DNA of 54,362 bases from Coriobacteriia bacterium (lineage in GTDB: Bacteria; Actinomycetota; Coriobacteriia; Anaerosomatales; Anaerosomataceae). A model generated the notes under the pieces. That model saw only the letters and a list, made by a program, of their open reading frames with translations. It was not told the origin of the DNA and searched no databases. How positions within the stretch are numbered: the first letter of the stretch is position 1; each line of letters opens with the position of its first letter. Position numbers and translations under genes: made by a program. Shown piece after piece: positions 15,042 through 23,296 of the stretch. Location of the stretch: NCBI GenBank assembly GCA_030652115.1, contig JAUSBK010000002.1:1-54362 (forward strand), read 5' to 3'.

Positions 15042-17053
15042 GTCCGCGTGCGGCGACCGACGGGAAGGTCGCCCAGGCGAAGACCGCCAAGGCGAAGACC
15101 GCCGCGGCCAGTGCGTCCGACGCCGCCGCCTCGCCCATCAGGGTCCTGCTCCTCGACGACGAGACCGAGCATCTGGACCGCACCGAGGAGGCGATTCGCT
15201 CGGCGTGGCCCTTTGTGGCGGGACCGCTGAGGTCGGCCGAGGTCGATCTTGTCTTGGATCGGTGCGAGGACGTGGGCGCCGCTCTCGAGGCGGTGGGGAC
15301 CACCGGCTACGACGTCGTCATCGCCGACGTCTTCATGCCGGAGGATTCGCCCGGCGCGCCGCTCACCGACGCCGGTGGCGCCCTCCGCCTCATACGCGGG
15401 CTCGACGGCATGCCTGACGAGCCGCTGGTGGTCATCACCACGAACAAGTACTCGGGAGTGGGGGCATGGCTCGACGAGGAGCTGCGGGCGCAGCCGAGCG
15501 ATGCACCGTGGCTGCTCGTCGTCCAGAAGCCCACCGGACTCGGCAGCGATGACGAGTCGGTCCTTCTCGACACCACGACGTGGAAGGGCTTGCTCTGCAA
15601 CGCCATCTGCCGCGCGCGCGACCTGCGCTGGAGGCAGGGGTTCGCGACGAGCGAGCTCAACCGCATCGCGCGGTTCAGCAAGGCCCTCCAGTCGATCCGG
15701 GCGCGGGAGCACGACCTGCGCCGGGCGCCGTTGGTCTTCGTCGAGGGGCCCGCAGGTTCCGGACGCGAGATGTTCGCTCGGTGGATGCACGAGCTGCGCA
15801 CCCGCCCCGATGAACCGGCCCACTGGAGCATCCTGCACACCGGCGGAGGGCATCCGCCGGTGCAGTTGCGCGCGAGCCTGTTCGGAGCAGCGGGCCAGCC
15901 GGGCAAGCTCGAAGAGGCCGGCCGGGGCGTCGTCTTCGTGGATCCGATCGATGGGAGCCCGCAGTTCGGGCACGCGCTCGACCGGTTCGTCCGCGACGCG
16001 GTCGTGACCGGGCGATTCCTCTTCGGGCGCGAAGGCGAACCCCACGATGCGCGCGAGTACGCGGGAGCGCTGGTGGTCGGTATGGAGGACGCCGTCCGGG
16101 TCGGTGACGATCGCGACCTGTCCGACTCCTGGCGCAGCGCGATCGCGAGCCGGGTGGTGTTGCCGCCGGTACCGGAGTTGTTCGACGATCTGGCCGGCTT
16201 CGCGATGGACTTCATCAACCGGCGACGGCGCGACCGTGGTGTGCCACTCGTGGAGGAGCTGGCTCCCGAAGCGATCGCGGCGCTGCGCGGGCGTCCGTGG
16301 CCGGGCAACCTGAAGGAGATCGAGGGCTTCCTCGCTTCGTTGGACGAGCGGTGCTTCGCGACGAGGATCACCGGCGCGGACGTGAGCGCAGAGATCGCGA
16401 TGCGTGGGGAGGCGGCGGTGCACGCCGGAGCCGAGGTGCCGGCGCTCGCGGCCAGTTCGGAGGCGAGAGCGGCGGATCCCGGCTACGCCGAGGATTGGCG
16501 GCTGCTCATCGACGCGGTGGACGGCCGCCGCAAGGTACGGTTCACCCTTCGGTCGTCAAGCGGCGACGTCCACTTCACATCCGCCGGTGTCACCTCTCCC
16601 GCGATCATCGCGGGGCTGTACAAGGTCAACGTGAGAAAGGCGCCCGGATCGGGTCCCGAACTGGTACTCGTACGCCGCGAACCGCTCGACGACCTCTCCG
16701 TGGACATGTCGGACTGGGCCCGCAGCCTGTGCCTCATCGCCCCCGTCTGCGGGTTCGGGGCGCTGCACGTGGAGTTCGTCGAGAACGAACCCAGGATCGT
16801 CGCGAAGAGCGTCGAGGGAATCCAAAAGAAGCTGCAGCGGGCCGGTCTCAACGACGCTTCGGGCGAAGCTCGGATCCGCATCGAGGCCTCCAAGGGGGGC
16901 ATCGAGTTCTCGGGACGCTGCGAGTGCGCCGAGGAGATCGTCGTCCCCGTAACCCGAGAGCGGTTCAACGACTACAGGCGTACCGTCAACGCCATCAAGG
17001 ACGTCGAGGTTGCCGTCAACGCTATCAAGGACCGCGCCCAGAAGCGGCCCTGA
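15038..17053 (+). CDS. Response regulator with degenerate NtrC-type AAA domain
   Basis: The 671-residue protein starts with an Ala/Lys-rich linker. A receiver domain follows (LLLDDE at 38-42, Asp97 in VVIADVFMP as phospho-acceptor, Lys164 in VVQKP). Next comes an NtrC-like AAA region with a Walker A variant GPAGSGRE (237-244, Lys replaced by Arg), a Walker-B-like GVVFVDPID, and GRPWPGNLKEIEGF, the usual end of sigma-54 activator AAA domains. The C-terminal third is an unrecognised beta-rich region and no Fis-type HTH is evident. Arg in place of the Walker A Lys argues against ATP hydrolysis, and the sigma-54-contacting GAFTGA loop is not visible. It overlaps the sensor gene by 4 bases. It probably transmits the sensor's state to the downstream system, maybe by protein contacts. 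Confidence 0.82.
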   Translation: MSPRAATDGKVAQAKTAKAKTAAASASDAAASPIRVLLLDDETEHLDRTEEAIRSAWPFVAGPLRSAEVDLVLDRCEDVGAALEAVGTTGYDVVIADVFMPEDSPGAPLTDAGGALRLIRGLDGMPDEPLVVITTNKYSGVGAWLDEELRAQPSDAPWLLVVQKPTGLGSDDESVLLDTTTWKGLLCNAICRARDLRWRQGFATSELNRIARFSKALQSIRAREHDLRRAPLVFVEGPAGSGREMFARWMHELRTRPDEPAHWSILHTGGGHPPVQLRASLFGAAGQPGKLEEAGRGVVFVDPIDGSPQFGHALDRFVRDAVVTGRFLFGREGEPHDAREYAGALVVGMEDAVRVGDDRDLSDSWRSAIASRVVLPPVPELFDDLAGFAMDFINRRRRDRGVPLVEELAPEAIAALRGRPWPGNLKEIEGFLASLDERCFATRITGADVSAEIAMRGEAAVHAGAEVPALAASSEARAADPGYAEDWRLLIDAVDGRRKVRFTLRSSSGDVHFTSAGVTSPAIIAGLYKVNVRKAPGSGPELVLVRREPLDDLSVDMSDWARSLCLIAPVCGFGALHVEFVENEPRIVAKSVEGIQKKLQRAGLNDASGEARIRIEASKGGIEFSGRCECAEEIVVPVTRERFNDYRRTVNAIKDVEVAVNAIKDRAQKRP

Positions 17054-17166
17054 CCTGCGGTTTGCCGGCCCGACGGACCGATCTCCCAGCTAGTCCCACC
17101 AAGGTGTCGGCGACTGTCCCCGACCCCTTCTCGGCTCTCGCCATGCTGTGAACCAGCAAGTCAGTC

Positions 17167-17189
17167 GAACCGGTTCCCACTCCCGGTTC
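17167..17189 (+). promoter_or_regulatory. Inverted repeat upstream of the conjugation-system genes
   Basis: GAACCGG and CCGGTTC form a perfect 7-bp inverted repeat with a 9-base spacer, 28 bases before the start of the small gene at 17217 and just before its ribosome binding site. It lies in the largest gap between the regulator pair and the vWA/RING genes. It could be an operator or an RNA hairpin. No -24/-12 sigma-54 element was found nearby. Confidence 0.4.
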
Positions 17190-17216
17190 CGAGCGAGAAG
17201 AGGGGAGGTGTTCAAG

Positions 17217-17375
17217 ATGCCGCTGTTCGTCTCTGCAACCGTGCGTCAGGCCGCTCCGCGCACCCGGCTCCCGCAGGAGTTCCGCACCCAGAACCTGATC
17301 TGCGACGAGCCGAGTCACCCGCTCCCGATCCGCATGGTTCGAGCGATCGCTAACGACACAGTCACTGCAGGCTGA
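17217..17375 (+). CDS. Small protein, unknown (52 aa)
   Basis: This short frame has an excellent ribosome binding site (GGGGAGG) seven bases before ATG 17217 and ends 19 bases before the next gene, which also has a strong site. The product (MPLFVSATVRQAAPRTRLP ... RMVRAIANDTVTAG) has no recognised motif, membrane segment or Cys pair. It is the first gene after the regulatory gap and may be a leader or small subunit of the conjugation system. Coding status is inferred from the translation signals. Confidence 0.6.
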   Translation: MPLFVSATVRQAAPRTRLPQEFRTQNLICDEPSHPLPIRMVRAIANDTVTAG

Positions 17376-17394
17376 ACGAGGAGGTCCGAGAAAG

Positions 17395-18213
17395 ATGAAT
17401 GACGACATCCGTACCGATACGACGATCGACCGGATAGCAACCCCTACCGCCCCGACCGACGCACCGGGTCGCACACCGCACCGCCCGACTCGTGACGGAG
17501 CCGAGCGCGTCTTCCGCGCGGTAGCGCTCCAGACCTCGCGCTCGATGCTCAACCCGGCAGTCGGTGGAGCCACGCAGCACGATATCGGCCGGCTTGCCGC
17601 CCGCTCCGAGCTTCACAACGTGGGCAAGTCCCCCGGCTCCCGCGTCGCGGTCGTCACTTTCGGGACCGAAGCTCAAACCGTTGCGCGGAGGAAGTTCGCA
17701 ACCGAGTGGGCCACCCATCTCGCGGTCGATCAGACGACCTGTGGCACCCAGGACTCGCCTGCCAGCATATGCCGATGCTTGGACTCGTTGGCGGCGGTCC
17801 TCGACGGGCTGCCTGACGACATTACGGCCCAGCTCCGCGTTATCACCAACGGCGACCTGTTCATCGAGGACGATGATCGTTTGCACGACCTGGCGCTCGA
17901 GCTTGGTGAGATGAACGTGTCGATCACGTTCATCAACGTGGCAGAGGAGGTGTCGGACACACTCCTTGCGGTGGCGTCCGTCCTTGAGCCTGAGGTCCGT
18001 GTGAAGGTCCGGTCCCTGTCCTCCTCCGATTGGATTCTTTCTGCGTTCCGATTCGCTGTCGAGCGCGCAACCGGTGAGCGCCGGGACGAGCTCGCGCCTT
18101 ATCTCGGCCGCGCCTTCGATGCACTCGACACACGGCGTGCGGCCGCCGACCAGGACGCCGTTTCATCCTGTCCCTCGACCCGCGAGCCCGCCCCGGCGCT
18201 CGCCGTAGCCTGA
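17395..18213 (+). CDS. von Willebrand factor A (vWA) domain protein with altered MIDAS
   Basis: The 272-residue protein has a vWA-like alternation: RVAVVTFGTEAQ (82-93), a helix pair, LRVITNGDLF (147-156) and VSITFINVAEE (175-185). The usual D-x-S-x-S metal site appears as Q-T-S-R-S (46-50) and the later Asp as Asn (TNGD), so the MIDAS is only partly conserved. vWA proteins often act as substrate adaptors or scaffolds for AAA ATPases, and an AAA gene lies three genes downstream. ATG 17395 has GGAGG upstream. No signal peptide is seen, so it is cytoplasmic. It is probably a receptor or adaptor in the tagging machinery. Confidence 0.72.
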   Translation: MNDDIRTDTTIDRIATPTAPTDAPGRTPHRPTRDGAERVFRAVALQTSRSMLNPAVGGATQHDIGRLAARSELHNVGKSPGSRVAVVTFGTEAQTVARRKFATEWATHLAVDQTTCGTQDSPASICRCLDSLAAVLDGLPDDITAQLRVITNGDLFIEDDDRLHDLALELGEMNVSITFINVAEEVSDTLLAVASVLEPEVRVKVRSLSSSDWILSAFRFAVERATGERRDELAPYLGRAFDALDTRRAAADQDAVSSCPSTREPAPALAVA

Positions 18214-18270
18214 CGGCCGACAGCCGAGTGTTCAGGGTGTCTGGCGACTTACGAAGCGGAGGGGAACGCG

Positions 18271-18885
18271 GTGGACTTCATCGATCAGGCTGCTCTTGTT
18301 CTGCTTGCGACGTTGCTGCCCCTCGTGGCGCGGCTTGACAGCAGGCGGCGGTTGGCGGGATGGCTCGCGGCCGGGGTGCTGGGGGCGGGTCTCTGGGTAG
18401 CGGAGCGGAGTCTCACGGCGGCGGGGCTCACGCTCGCCGACGGCATCCGCCTGGCCAGGGGCGGCGATCTTGCGTGGCTCGTATGGTCGGCAGCAGTCGT
18501 TGTGGCCGCGACTATCTGGCTGAGTGCTGCCTGGCCTTCGAGCAGCCCGGGTGCCTGGTCGGCCGGGCGTGCATCGACCTCTCAGGGTCGACCATTCACG
18601 TCGGCCAGGACTGCCGCATCCGGCGGATCGGTTGCGCGGCCAAAGGCCACGACCGGGCGACCGGCGCCAACGCAGCCCAGGCCCGCCGCACCGAAGAGCG
18701 CCTCCGCCGGAGCGTCGGCTCGGAACGTCGGTACCGCATCGAGCGGTGCAGTGGCCGTGTTTCCGATCTGCCCGACCTGCCTCGAACCTGTCACGCAAGA
18801 CGGCGCTGCGTGCGTGCGTGGTCACGTGTCCCATCGCGTGTGCCTGGATTCGGGCGGGCGGTGCTGCGCGTGCATGAGCGTCTGA
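18271..18885 (+). CDS. Membrane-anchored RING-H2-like protein 1 (putative E3)
   Basis: The 204-residue protein has two or three hydrophobic segments in its first 90 residues (AALVLLATLLPLVA; LAWLVWSAAVVVAATIWLSA). A Ser/Thr/Ala/Pro-rich linker follows, and the end is a cysteine-rich module: C-x2-C, ten residues, C-x3-H-x2-H-x2-C, six residues, C-x2-C. This is the C3H2C3 order of RING-H2 domains, which in eukaryotes bind E2 enzymes. With E1, E2 and ubiquitin-like genes in the same run, a membrane-bound E3-like role is the natural inference. The GTG start is preceded by GCGGAGGGG. A simple zinc ribbon is the main alternative. Confidence 0.78.
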   Translation: MDFIDQAALVLLATLLPLVARLDSRRRLAGWLAAGVLGAGLWVAERSLTAAGLTLADGIRLARGGDLAWLVWSAAVVVAATIWLSAAWPSSSPGAWSAGRASTSQGRPFTSARTAASGGSVARPKATTGRPAPTQPRPAAPKSASAGASARNVGTASSGAVAVFPICPTCLEPVTQDGAACVRGHVSHRVCLDSGGRCCACMSV

Positions 18886-18919
18886 TCCGGAATCCCGTTC
18901 GGATACGAGGAGGTGCGCG

Positions 18920-20170
18920 ATGAGTGCTGCATTCGCAGTCTTGCCTGTGTTGCTGGGAGTACCGGTGGTGGTTGCGGGTGCCGCTGCCTACGGTGTCGGC
19001 TGGCTGACCCTCCAGGTTGCCAGGCTCACGTTCAAAGGCGTAGCGAAAGCCGCGGGGTTCTGCGGTCGGGTCGCTGTCGAGCATGCGCTCCCGGCCGCAC
19101 GCGCAGGACTCTCGCGGATTCGCAACCAGGCCGAAGCACGGCGCGAGGCGGCCCGTGATCAGCCGGTGGCGGTCGACATGCGTCGCCGCATGGTGCAACC
19201 GGCACTCCCGCTGCCGACGGCAGCACCGGGCCTAGGTCAGTCTTCGTCGGCCGCGGCGCCGCGTGCCGTGACCGTGCGCCCTGTGACAGACCGACAGGAT
19301 GTCGGGCGGTCGATCGGGTCACCTGCCGTGACTCGCGTTGAGCGCCCGAGCCCGGTAGAGCCCTTCGTGCCTGAGACGGCGGAAGTGGTCACCTCAGCCC
19401 TCGCGGTCGAGCCCGGCATTCAGCCTGTCACGATCGTCTGGAACCGGGAGACGCCTGCAGACGGTGCTGTCCTGCTGCTGCCCGCCGAAGAAGGGGCAGC
19501 CGTCCGTGGGACGCTCCAGTTCGATGGGTCGCTGATGGCGGCCCGCGACTCGCTCGTCGCGGCGGCGGAGGAAGTGGCGCTCGCCGAGACCATCGGCCTC
19601 GAGGAGGCGGCGAGTCTTGGCGCGACGCTCGACCGCCTGGCGGCATCGCTCGAGCTCGGAGAGGACCCGCTCGTGGTGCTCGTCGGTGCGCGAGACGTGC
19701 TCGCAGAGGCCAAGGCGGCGGTCGAAGCGTTCGAGACCGAAGAGCAGGCTGCCGTGCTCCGGCGCATCGGGCATCGCAAAGAGGTTCGGCTGCTCATGGA
19801 GACGCTGCGCGCGCTGTCATACACGCACATCCGAATCGCCGAGCGTGACGGTCGGGCTGGCTGGACGGTTGTGAAAGCGGTTCCGCCGGGCGGCCGGCAG
19901 GACGTCACCGCGGTCATCAATGCCGACGGATCGGCGCTCTTCGACACGCGGGGCGCGTTCCGCGGCCGTGCGTGCGTGAAAGCGCTCGAGGCGGTGCGGA
20001 AGGACTTCGTCTCCCGCCTCGGCATCGATCTTCGGATCGAGGAGCTCGTGCACGCTGCGGGTGCCGGCGGTCAGACGACCACCGGGCGCACTCACGAGCT
20101 GACCGCCAGGCGACGGGCCAGTGAGCAGACAACGACCTTGTCGCATGTCGGAGTGCAGGAGGTGTTCTGA
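18920..20170 (+). CDS. Membrane-anchored protein of the conjugation cluster, unknown
   Basis: The 416-residue protein begins with an N-terminal hydrophobic helix pair (VLPVLLGVPVVVAGAAAYGV), then a basic helical stretch, a Pro/Ala-rich linker and a mostly helical 230-residue C-terminal domain. The latter includes LLMETLRALSYTHIRIAER and a beta hairpin (DVTAVINADGSALFDTRG). I do not recognise it. The start ATG 18920 has GAGGAGG upstream. The gene ends one base before the AAA ATPase start, so the two are probably co-translated and may form a membrane platform for the ATPase. Confidence 0.75.
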   Translation: MSAAFAVLPVLLGVPVVVAGAAAYGVGWLTLQVARLTFKGVAKAAGFCGRVAVEHALPAARAGLSRIRNQAEARREAARDQPVAVDMRRRMVQPALPLPTAAPGLGQSSSAAAPRAVTVRPVTDRQDVGRSIGSPAVTRVERPSPVEPFVPETAEVVTSALAVEPGIQPVTIVWNRETPADGAVLLLPAEEGAAVRGTLQFDGSLMAARDSLVAAAEEVALAETIGLEEAASLGATLDRLAASLELGEDPLVVLVGARDVLAEAKAAVEAFETEEQAAVLRRIGHRKEVRLLMETLRALSYTHIRIAERDGRAGWTVVKAVPPGGRQDVTAVINADGSALFDTRGAFRGRACVKALEAVRKDFVSRLGIDLRIEELVHAAGAGGQTTTGRTHELTARRRASEQTTTLSHVGVQEVF

Positions 20171-20171
20171 G

Positions 20172-22079
20172 ATGGCCGCCAACACCGCCGCCCAGCTCGC
20201 GCAACCGATGCCGAAGTCGGAACCGCAGGCCGCCCAGGTGGAGTTCCCGCGCCCGCTGTGGCTCCGCGCGCTGACCCGCGAGATCGAGGGCGGCACGTCG
20301 CACGTCTTCCTGCTTCACGGTAACGTGCGCGACGAGTTCGCCCTGACGGTGGACGGCCGCCCCGCGCTCTGGCCGATCGAGCAGTATCTGCGGAACCGCC
20401 TGCCGGACATCCAGCTTTGCGTGCGGGTCTCTCTCTCACGCGGCGTCGAGCTCGTCCTGCCGCTGTCGAGCGGAGGCCTCACCGACCTCGAGCGCACCGT
20501 GATCGAGGGGCAGAAGATCCACTCTCCGGCCGATGAAGAGCAGCGCGATCGCGGACCAGCCGATGAGACCGAAGCGGAGCGCGTGCTGCGAGACATCGCC
20601 CGGGAGACCGCCGGCGAGAACGGGCCCGCGTCTCCGGAGGAGGCCTTCCGTATCGTCGACCGCTTGCTCCGGACGCGCGAAGGCCTGCTCGTGCTGGTGG
20701 ACTTCGTGCATCATCTGCTGCCCGATGCGCCCGGAGGGAGCGTTCCGACCGACCAGCGCATGTTGGCCGAGTGTGTCATCCGGTGGACCAGCGATCCGGC
20801 TATACGCACGGTTGTGGAGCCCGACGGCAGCCGTCGTCGGCGCCAGGCGGTCGTGGCGTTGCTTGCGCCGGACCTCGGCCTGCTCTGCTCGGAACTCACA
20901 AGCAAGGATTCCGGTGTGCAGACAATCGCTGTCGGTCGTCCGTCAGAGGAGGAGCGCCTGTCGCTCATCAGCACGCTGCGCGACGCAAACCTCTTCCCGC
21001 TCTCGGAAGAACTTGATCTCGCGCAGGCCGCGAACATCACCGGCGGCATGACGAACCGCGATATCCGCGATCTCGGTCTGGGTGCCGTGCGCCGAAAGGA
21101 GCGAATGGACGCGGCTACGGTCGCCGATCGCAAGTCGTCGTGCATTGCGGCCGATACCGACGGCGTACTGCACCTCATGCCGGAGCTCGTGACGCCCGAG
21201 ATGGTGGGCGGACATCGCGCCCTTAAGGCCGATTTCGGCACTCTCGCGGAGCGGTTCCGCGCGGCTGACGCCGAGAGCCGCAAGCGGTTGCCGCAGCTGA
21301 TCGTGCTCGTCGGTCCGCCCGGCACCGGTAAGTCGCTGAACGCGAAATCGTGGGCATATTCTGCCGCCATGACCTATGTGGAGCTCGGGCGGCTGCTCGA
21401 TATGTGGGTGGGTCAGTCCGAGCGCCGGTTCGACTACGCGCTCCAGGTGCTCGTCGACCTCGCTCCCGCCGTCTTGTTCGTGGACGAGATCGAGAAGGAA
21501 TTCGGCGCTGACGCCGGCAGCTCGGTGGGCAACCGCCTGCAGAGCAAGCTTCTCAAGTTCCTCTCGAGCGAGCCCGTGCGGGGGAAGGTCGTTGTGATCG
21601 CTGCCACTAACTACCCCGAGCAGCTCGATCCTGCGCTCCTGTCTCGTGCGCGCGTGTATCCCGTTCTCGCGCCGACAGCGGGTGACCGGGCCGAGATCTT
21701 GATGGCCATGACCGCCCAGAACGGGGTTCCGCTCGATCCACAGGTTAGTGTCGAGCGCGTTGCAGCCGCTCTTGCCGGCCTGTCGGGTCGCGATATCCGA
21801 CAGGTGTGGGACCTGGCGTGCGACCTCTCCTCGGGCGCGCCGGTGAACGAGCAAGTCCTTGAGGAGTGCATCGCCGAGTACGTCCCCTCGGAAGGTTGGG
21901 CCCAGCGGCTGATGACGTTGCGGGCCATCCAGGCGTGCCGCTACCTTCGCCACCTACCCGAGGTGCCGCTGCCGTGGATCGGAGAGGGCGTCACGTCTCA
22001 TGGGCTGGCCCGTGACCGCGACCGGCTTGAGGCCGAAATCGTGCGCGCCTACACGGCGACGCGCGTCGAGCATGCCTAA
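20172..22079 (+). CDS. AAA ATPase of the conjugation cluster
   Basis: The 635-residue protein has an N-terminal degenerate ATPase-like region (SHVFLLHGNVRDEF at 43-56, LLVLVDFVHHL at 172-182). A full AAA module follows: Walker A GPPGTGKS (381-388), Walker B VLFVDEIEKEF with Asp438/Glu439, sensor-1 AATNYPEQLDPALLSRAR and a C-terminal helical lid. This domain order is like Ycf46-type and related classical AAA proteins that remodel or unfold proteins. It has no protease domain of its own. Placed with vWA and RING genes, it is a good candidate for extracting tagged substrates. ATG 20172 is chosen since it follows the upstream stop by one base. Confidence 0.87.
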   Translation: MAANTAAQLAQPMPKSEPQAAQVEFPRPLWLRALTREIEGGTSHVFLLHGNVRDEFALTVDGRPALWPIEQYLRNRLPDIQLCVRVSLSRGVELVLPLSSGGLTDLERTVIEGQKIHSPADEEQRDRGPADETEAERVLRDIARETAGENGPASPEEAFRIVDRLLRTREGLLVLVDFVHHLLPDAPGGSVPTDQRMLAECVIRWTSDPAIRTVVEPDGSRRRRQAVVALLAPDLGLLCSELTSKDSGVQTIAVGRPSEEERLSLISTLRDANLFPLSEELDLAQAANITGGMTNRDIRDLGLGAVRRKERMDAATVADRKSSCIAADTDGVLHLMPELVTPEMVGGHRALKADFGTLAERFRAADAESRKRLPQLIVLVGPPGTGKSLNAKSWAYSAAMTYVELGRLLDMWVGQSERRFDYALQVLVDLAPAVLFVDEIEKEFGADAGSSVGNRLQSKLLKFLSSEPVRGKVVVIAATNYPEQLDPALLSRARVYPVLAPTAGDRAEILMAMTAQNGVPLDPQVSVERVAAALAGLSGRDIRQVWDLACDLSSGAPVNEQVLEECIAEYVPSEGWAQRLMTLRAIQACRYLRHLPEVPLPWIGEGVTSHGLARDRDRLEAEIVRAYTATRVEHA

Positions 22080-22095
22080 CAGAAAGGAGGACGCC

Positions 22096-23295
22096 ATGCA
22101 GACCGCAATCGCCGGGGGTGTCACCCGCTCGCCGTTCGATGCCGGGATGCCGGAGCGGATTCTCGCGGGTGAGAGCGACCCCTTGACCGAGGTGATGCGG
22201 GCGTGGGCGGGCGGAGCGCTGGGTGGTGCGATCGCCGGGCTGGGCGCTCTCTCCGATGAGGCACAGCGTGCGAGCCTGCTCTCCCGGCTTGCGCTCGAGG
22301 ACTTCAAGCGTGGAGGCACCCCCGGAGCGGCCGAGCGGCTCGTCGCCGCGAGCGAGGGAGCACTCGAACGTCATCCTGGCGATGACCCCTGGCCCGCTGT
22401 AGCGTACGCGACGGGCGTCGCGGCGCTCGTCGGCGAAGTCCCGGCCCGCATGCGCGACTGCGCACTTCGTGCAGTGCAGGACGTCCGCGCGCGTACCGCG
22501 GACCCGGATGCCCTGGTCGCACTGGCTGGCCCGATGACGGCGCTGCGGTACGTGGTGCCGGTGCCGGACGAGGAGATCGGATCACTGGCGCGCAGCGCGC
22601 TTGCGCTGTCCCCCTACCACTCGGGTGCGCTCAGACTGTGGGCGGAGCACGTCGCCGGCCATCCCGTCCGGGAGCCCGGTGCGCTGGCACGCGCGTACGC
22701 GGATGTCGCAGACACCCACGCACTCACCCAGGCCGAGTGCGATGCGTCGGTCACCGACGTCCGCGACATAGGAGACGCGCTGTTGCGCGCCCGTATCGCC
22801 ATGGCGGCGCGGGATCCGGGCGGCGCGGCGAGTGCCTGCGATGCGGCAGGCGAGGGCGAGGCGTGGGTGCCGCGCGTCCGCTCCCGTATCGCGCTCGATC
22901 TTGGTCGGGTCGAGGAGGCGCAGCGAATCGCCTCGGATGACGAACCCTGGGCGATTGTTACGGTCGCGCTCTGTGCTCTCGCGCGAGACACGAACGCTCC
23001 GGTAGATGTCGGAAGGCTTGTACGCGCGGCGCGGCAGGGGCGCCCGGTCGATGCGGCCGAGCTTGCTGCTGCGCTGGCGCCTAACCACGACGAGACTGCT
23101 CGACGTGTTCTCGCCGGGGGTCTGAGTGCCTACCCGGGAAGCGAGGCGCTTCGTTCGTCGTTCGCCAGCCTGCTCAAGGGCCGACTGAAGCCCCGCACCG
23201 CGGCGCGTCGCTGCAGCGAGCCATCCCGCAACACCCCGGCGCGTCCGGTTCTCGCCGAGTCCGGTGTGGCCGGCTACACCGGACTGGAGATGTGA
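22096..23295 (+). CDS. Helical-repeat protein (TPR-like), unknown
   Basis: This 399-residue, Ala-rich protein is helical throughout, with repeated helix pairs (LARSALALSPYHSGALRLWAE; LLRARIAMAARDPGGAASAC; RSRIALDLGRVEEAQRIA) typical of TPR or SEL-like solenoids. GAAAGGAGG precedes ATG 22096 by seven bases, 16 bases after the AAA gene, so it is in the same transcript. The C-terminal 35 residues are basic and Pro/Arg-rich. The likely role is a protein-interaction scaffold. No catalytic motif was found. Confidence 0.75.
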   Translation: MQTAIAGGVTRSPFDAGMPERILAGESDPLTEVMRAWAGGALGGAIAGLGALSDEAQRASLLSRLALEDFKRGGTPGAAERLVAASEGALERHPGDDPWPAVAYATGVAALVGEVPARMRDCALRAVQDVRARTADPDALVALAGPMTALRYVVPVPDEEIGSLARSALALSPYHSGALRLWAEHVAGHPVREPGALARAYADVADTHALTQAECDASVTDVRDIGDALLRARIAMAARDPGGAASACDAAGEGEAWVPRVRSRIALDLGRVEEAQRIASDDEPWAIVTVALCALARDTNAPVDVGRLVRAARQGRPVDAAELAAALAPNHDETARRVLAGGLSAYPGSEALRSSFASLLKGRLKPRTAARRCSEPSRNTPARPVLAESGVAGYTGLEM

Positions 23296-23296
23296 G

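Noticed and set aside
17167-17176. LexA box at GAACCGGTTC
   Set aside because: The half-sites GAAC and GTTC are separated by only 2 bases here, not the 4 required. The element is better read as part of the longer GAACCGG inverted repeat.
17054-17216. A sigma-54 promoter for the REC-AAA regulator
   Set aside because: No GG-N10-GC (-24/-12) element was seen, and the regulator lacks the GAFTGA loop needed to contact sigma-54.
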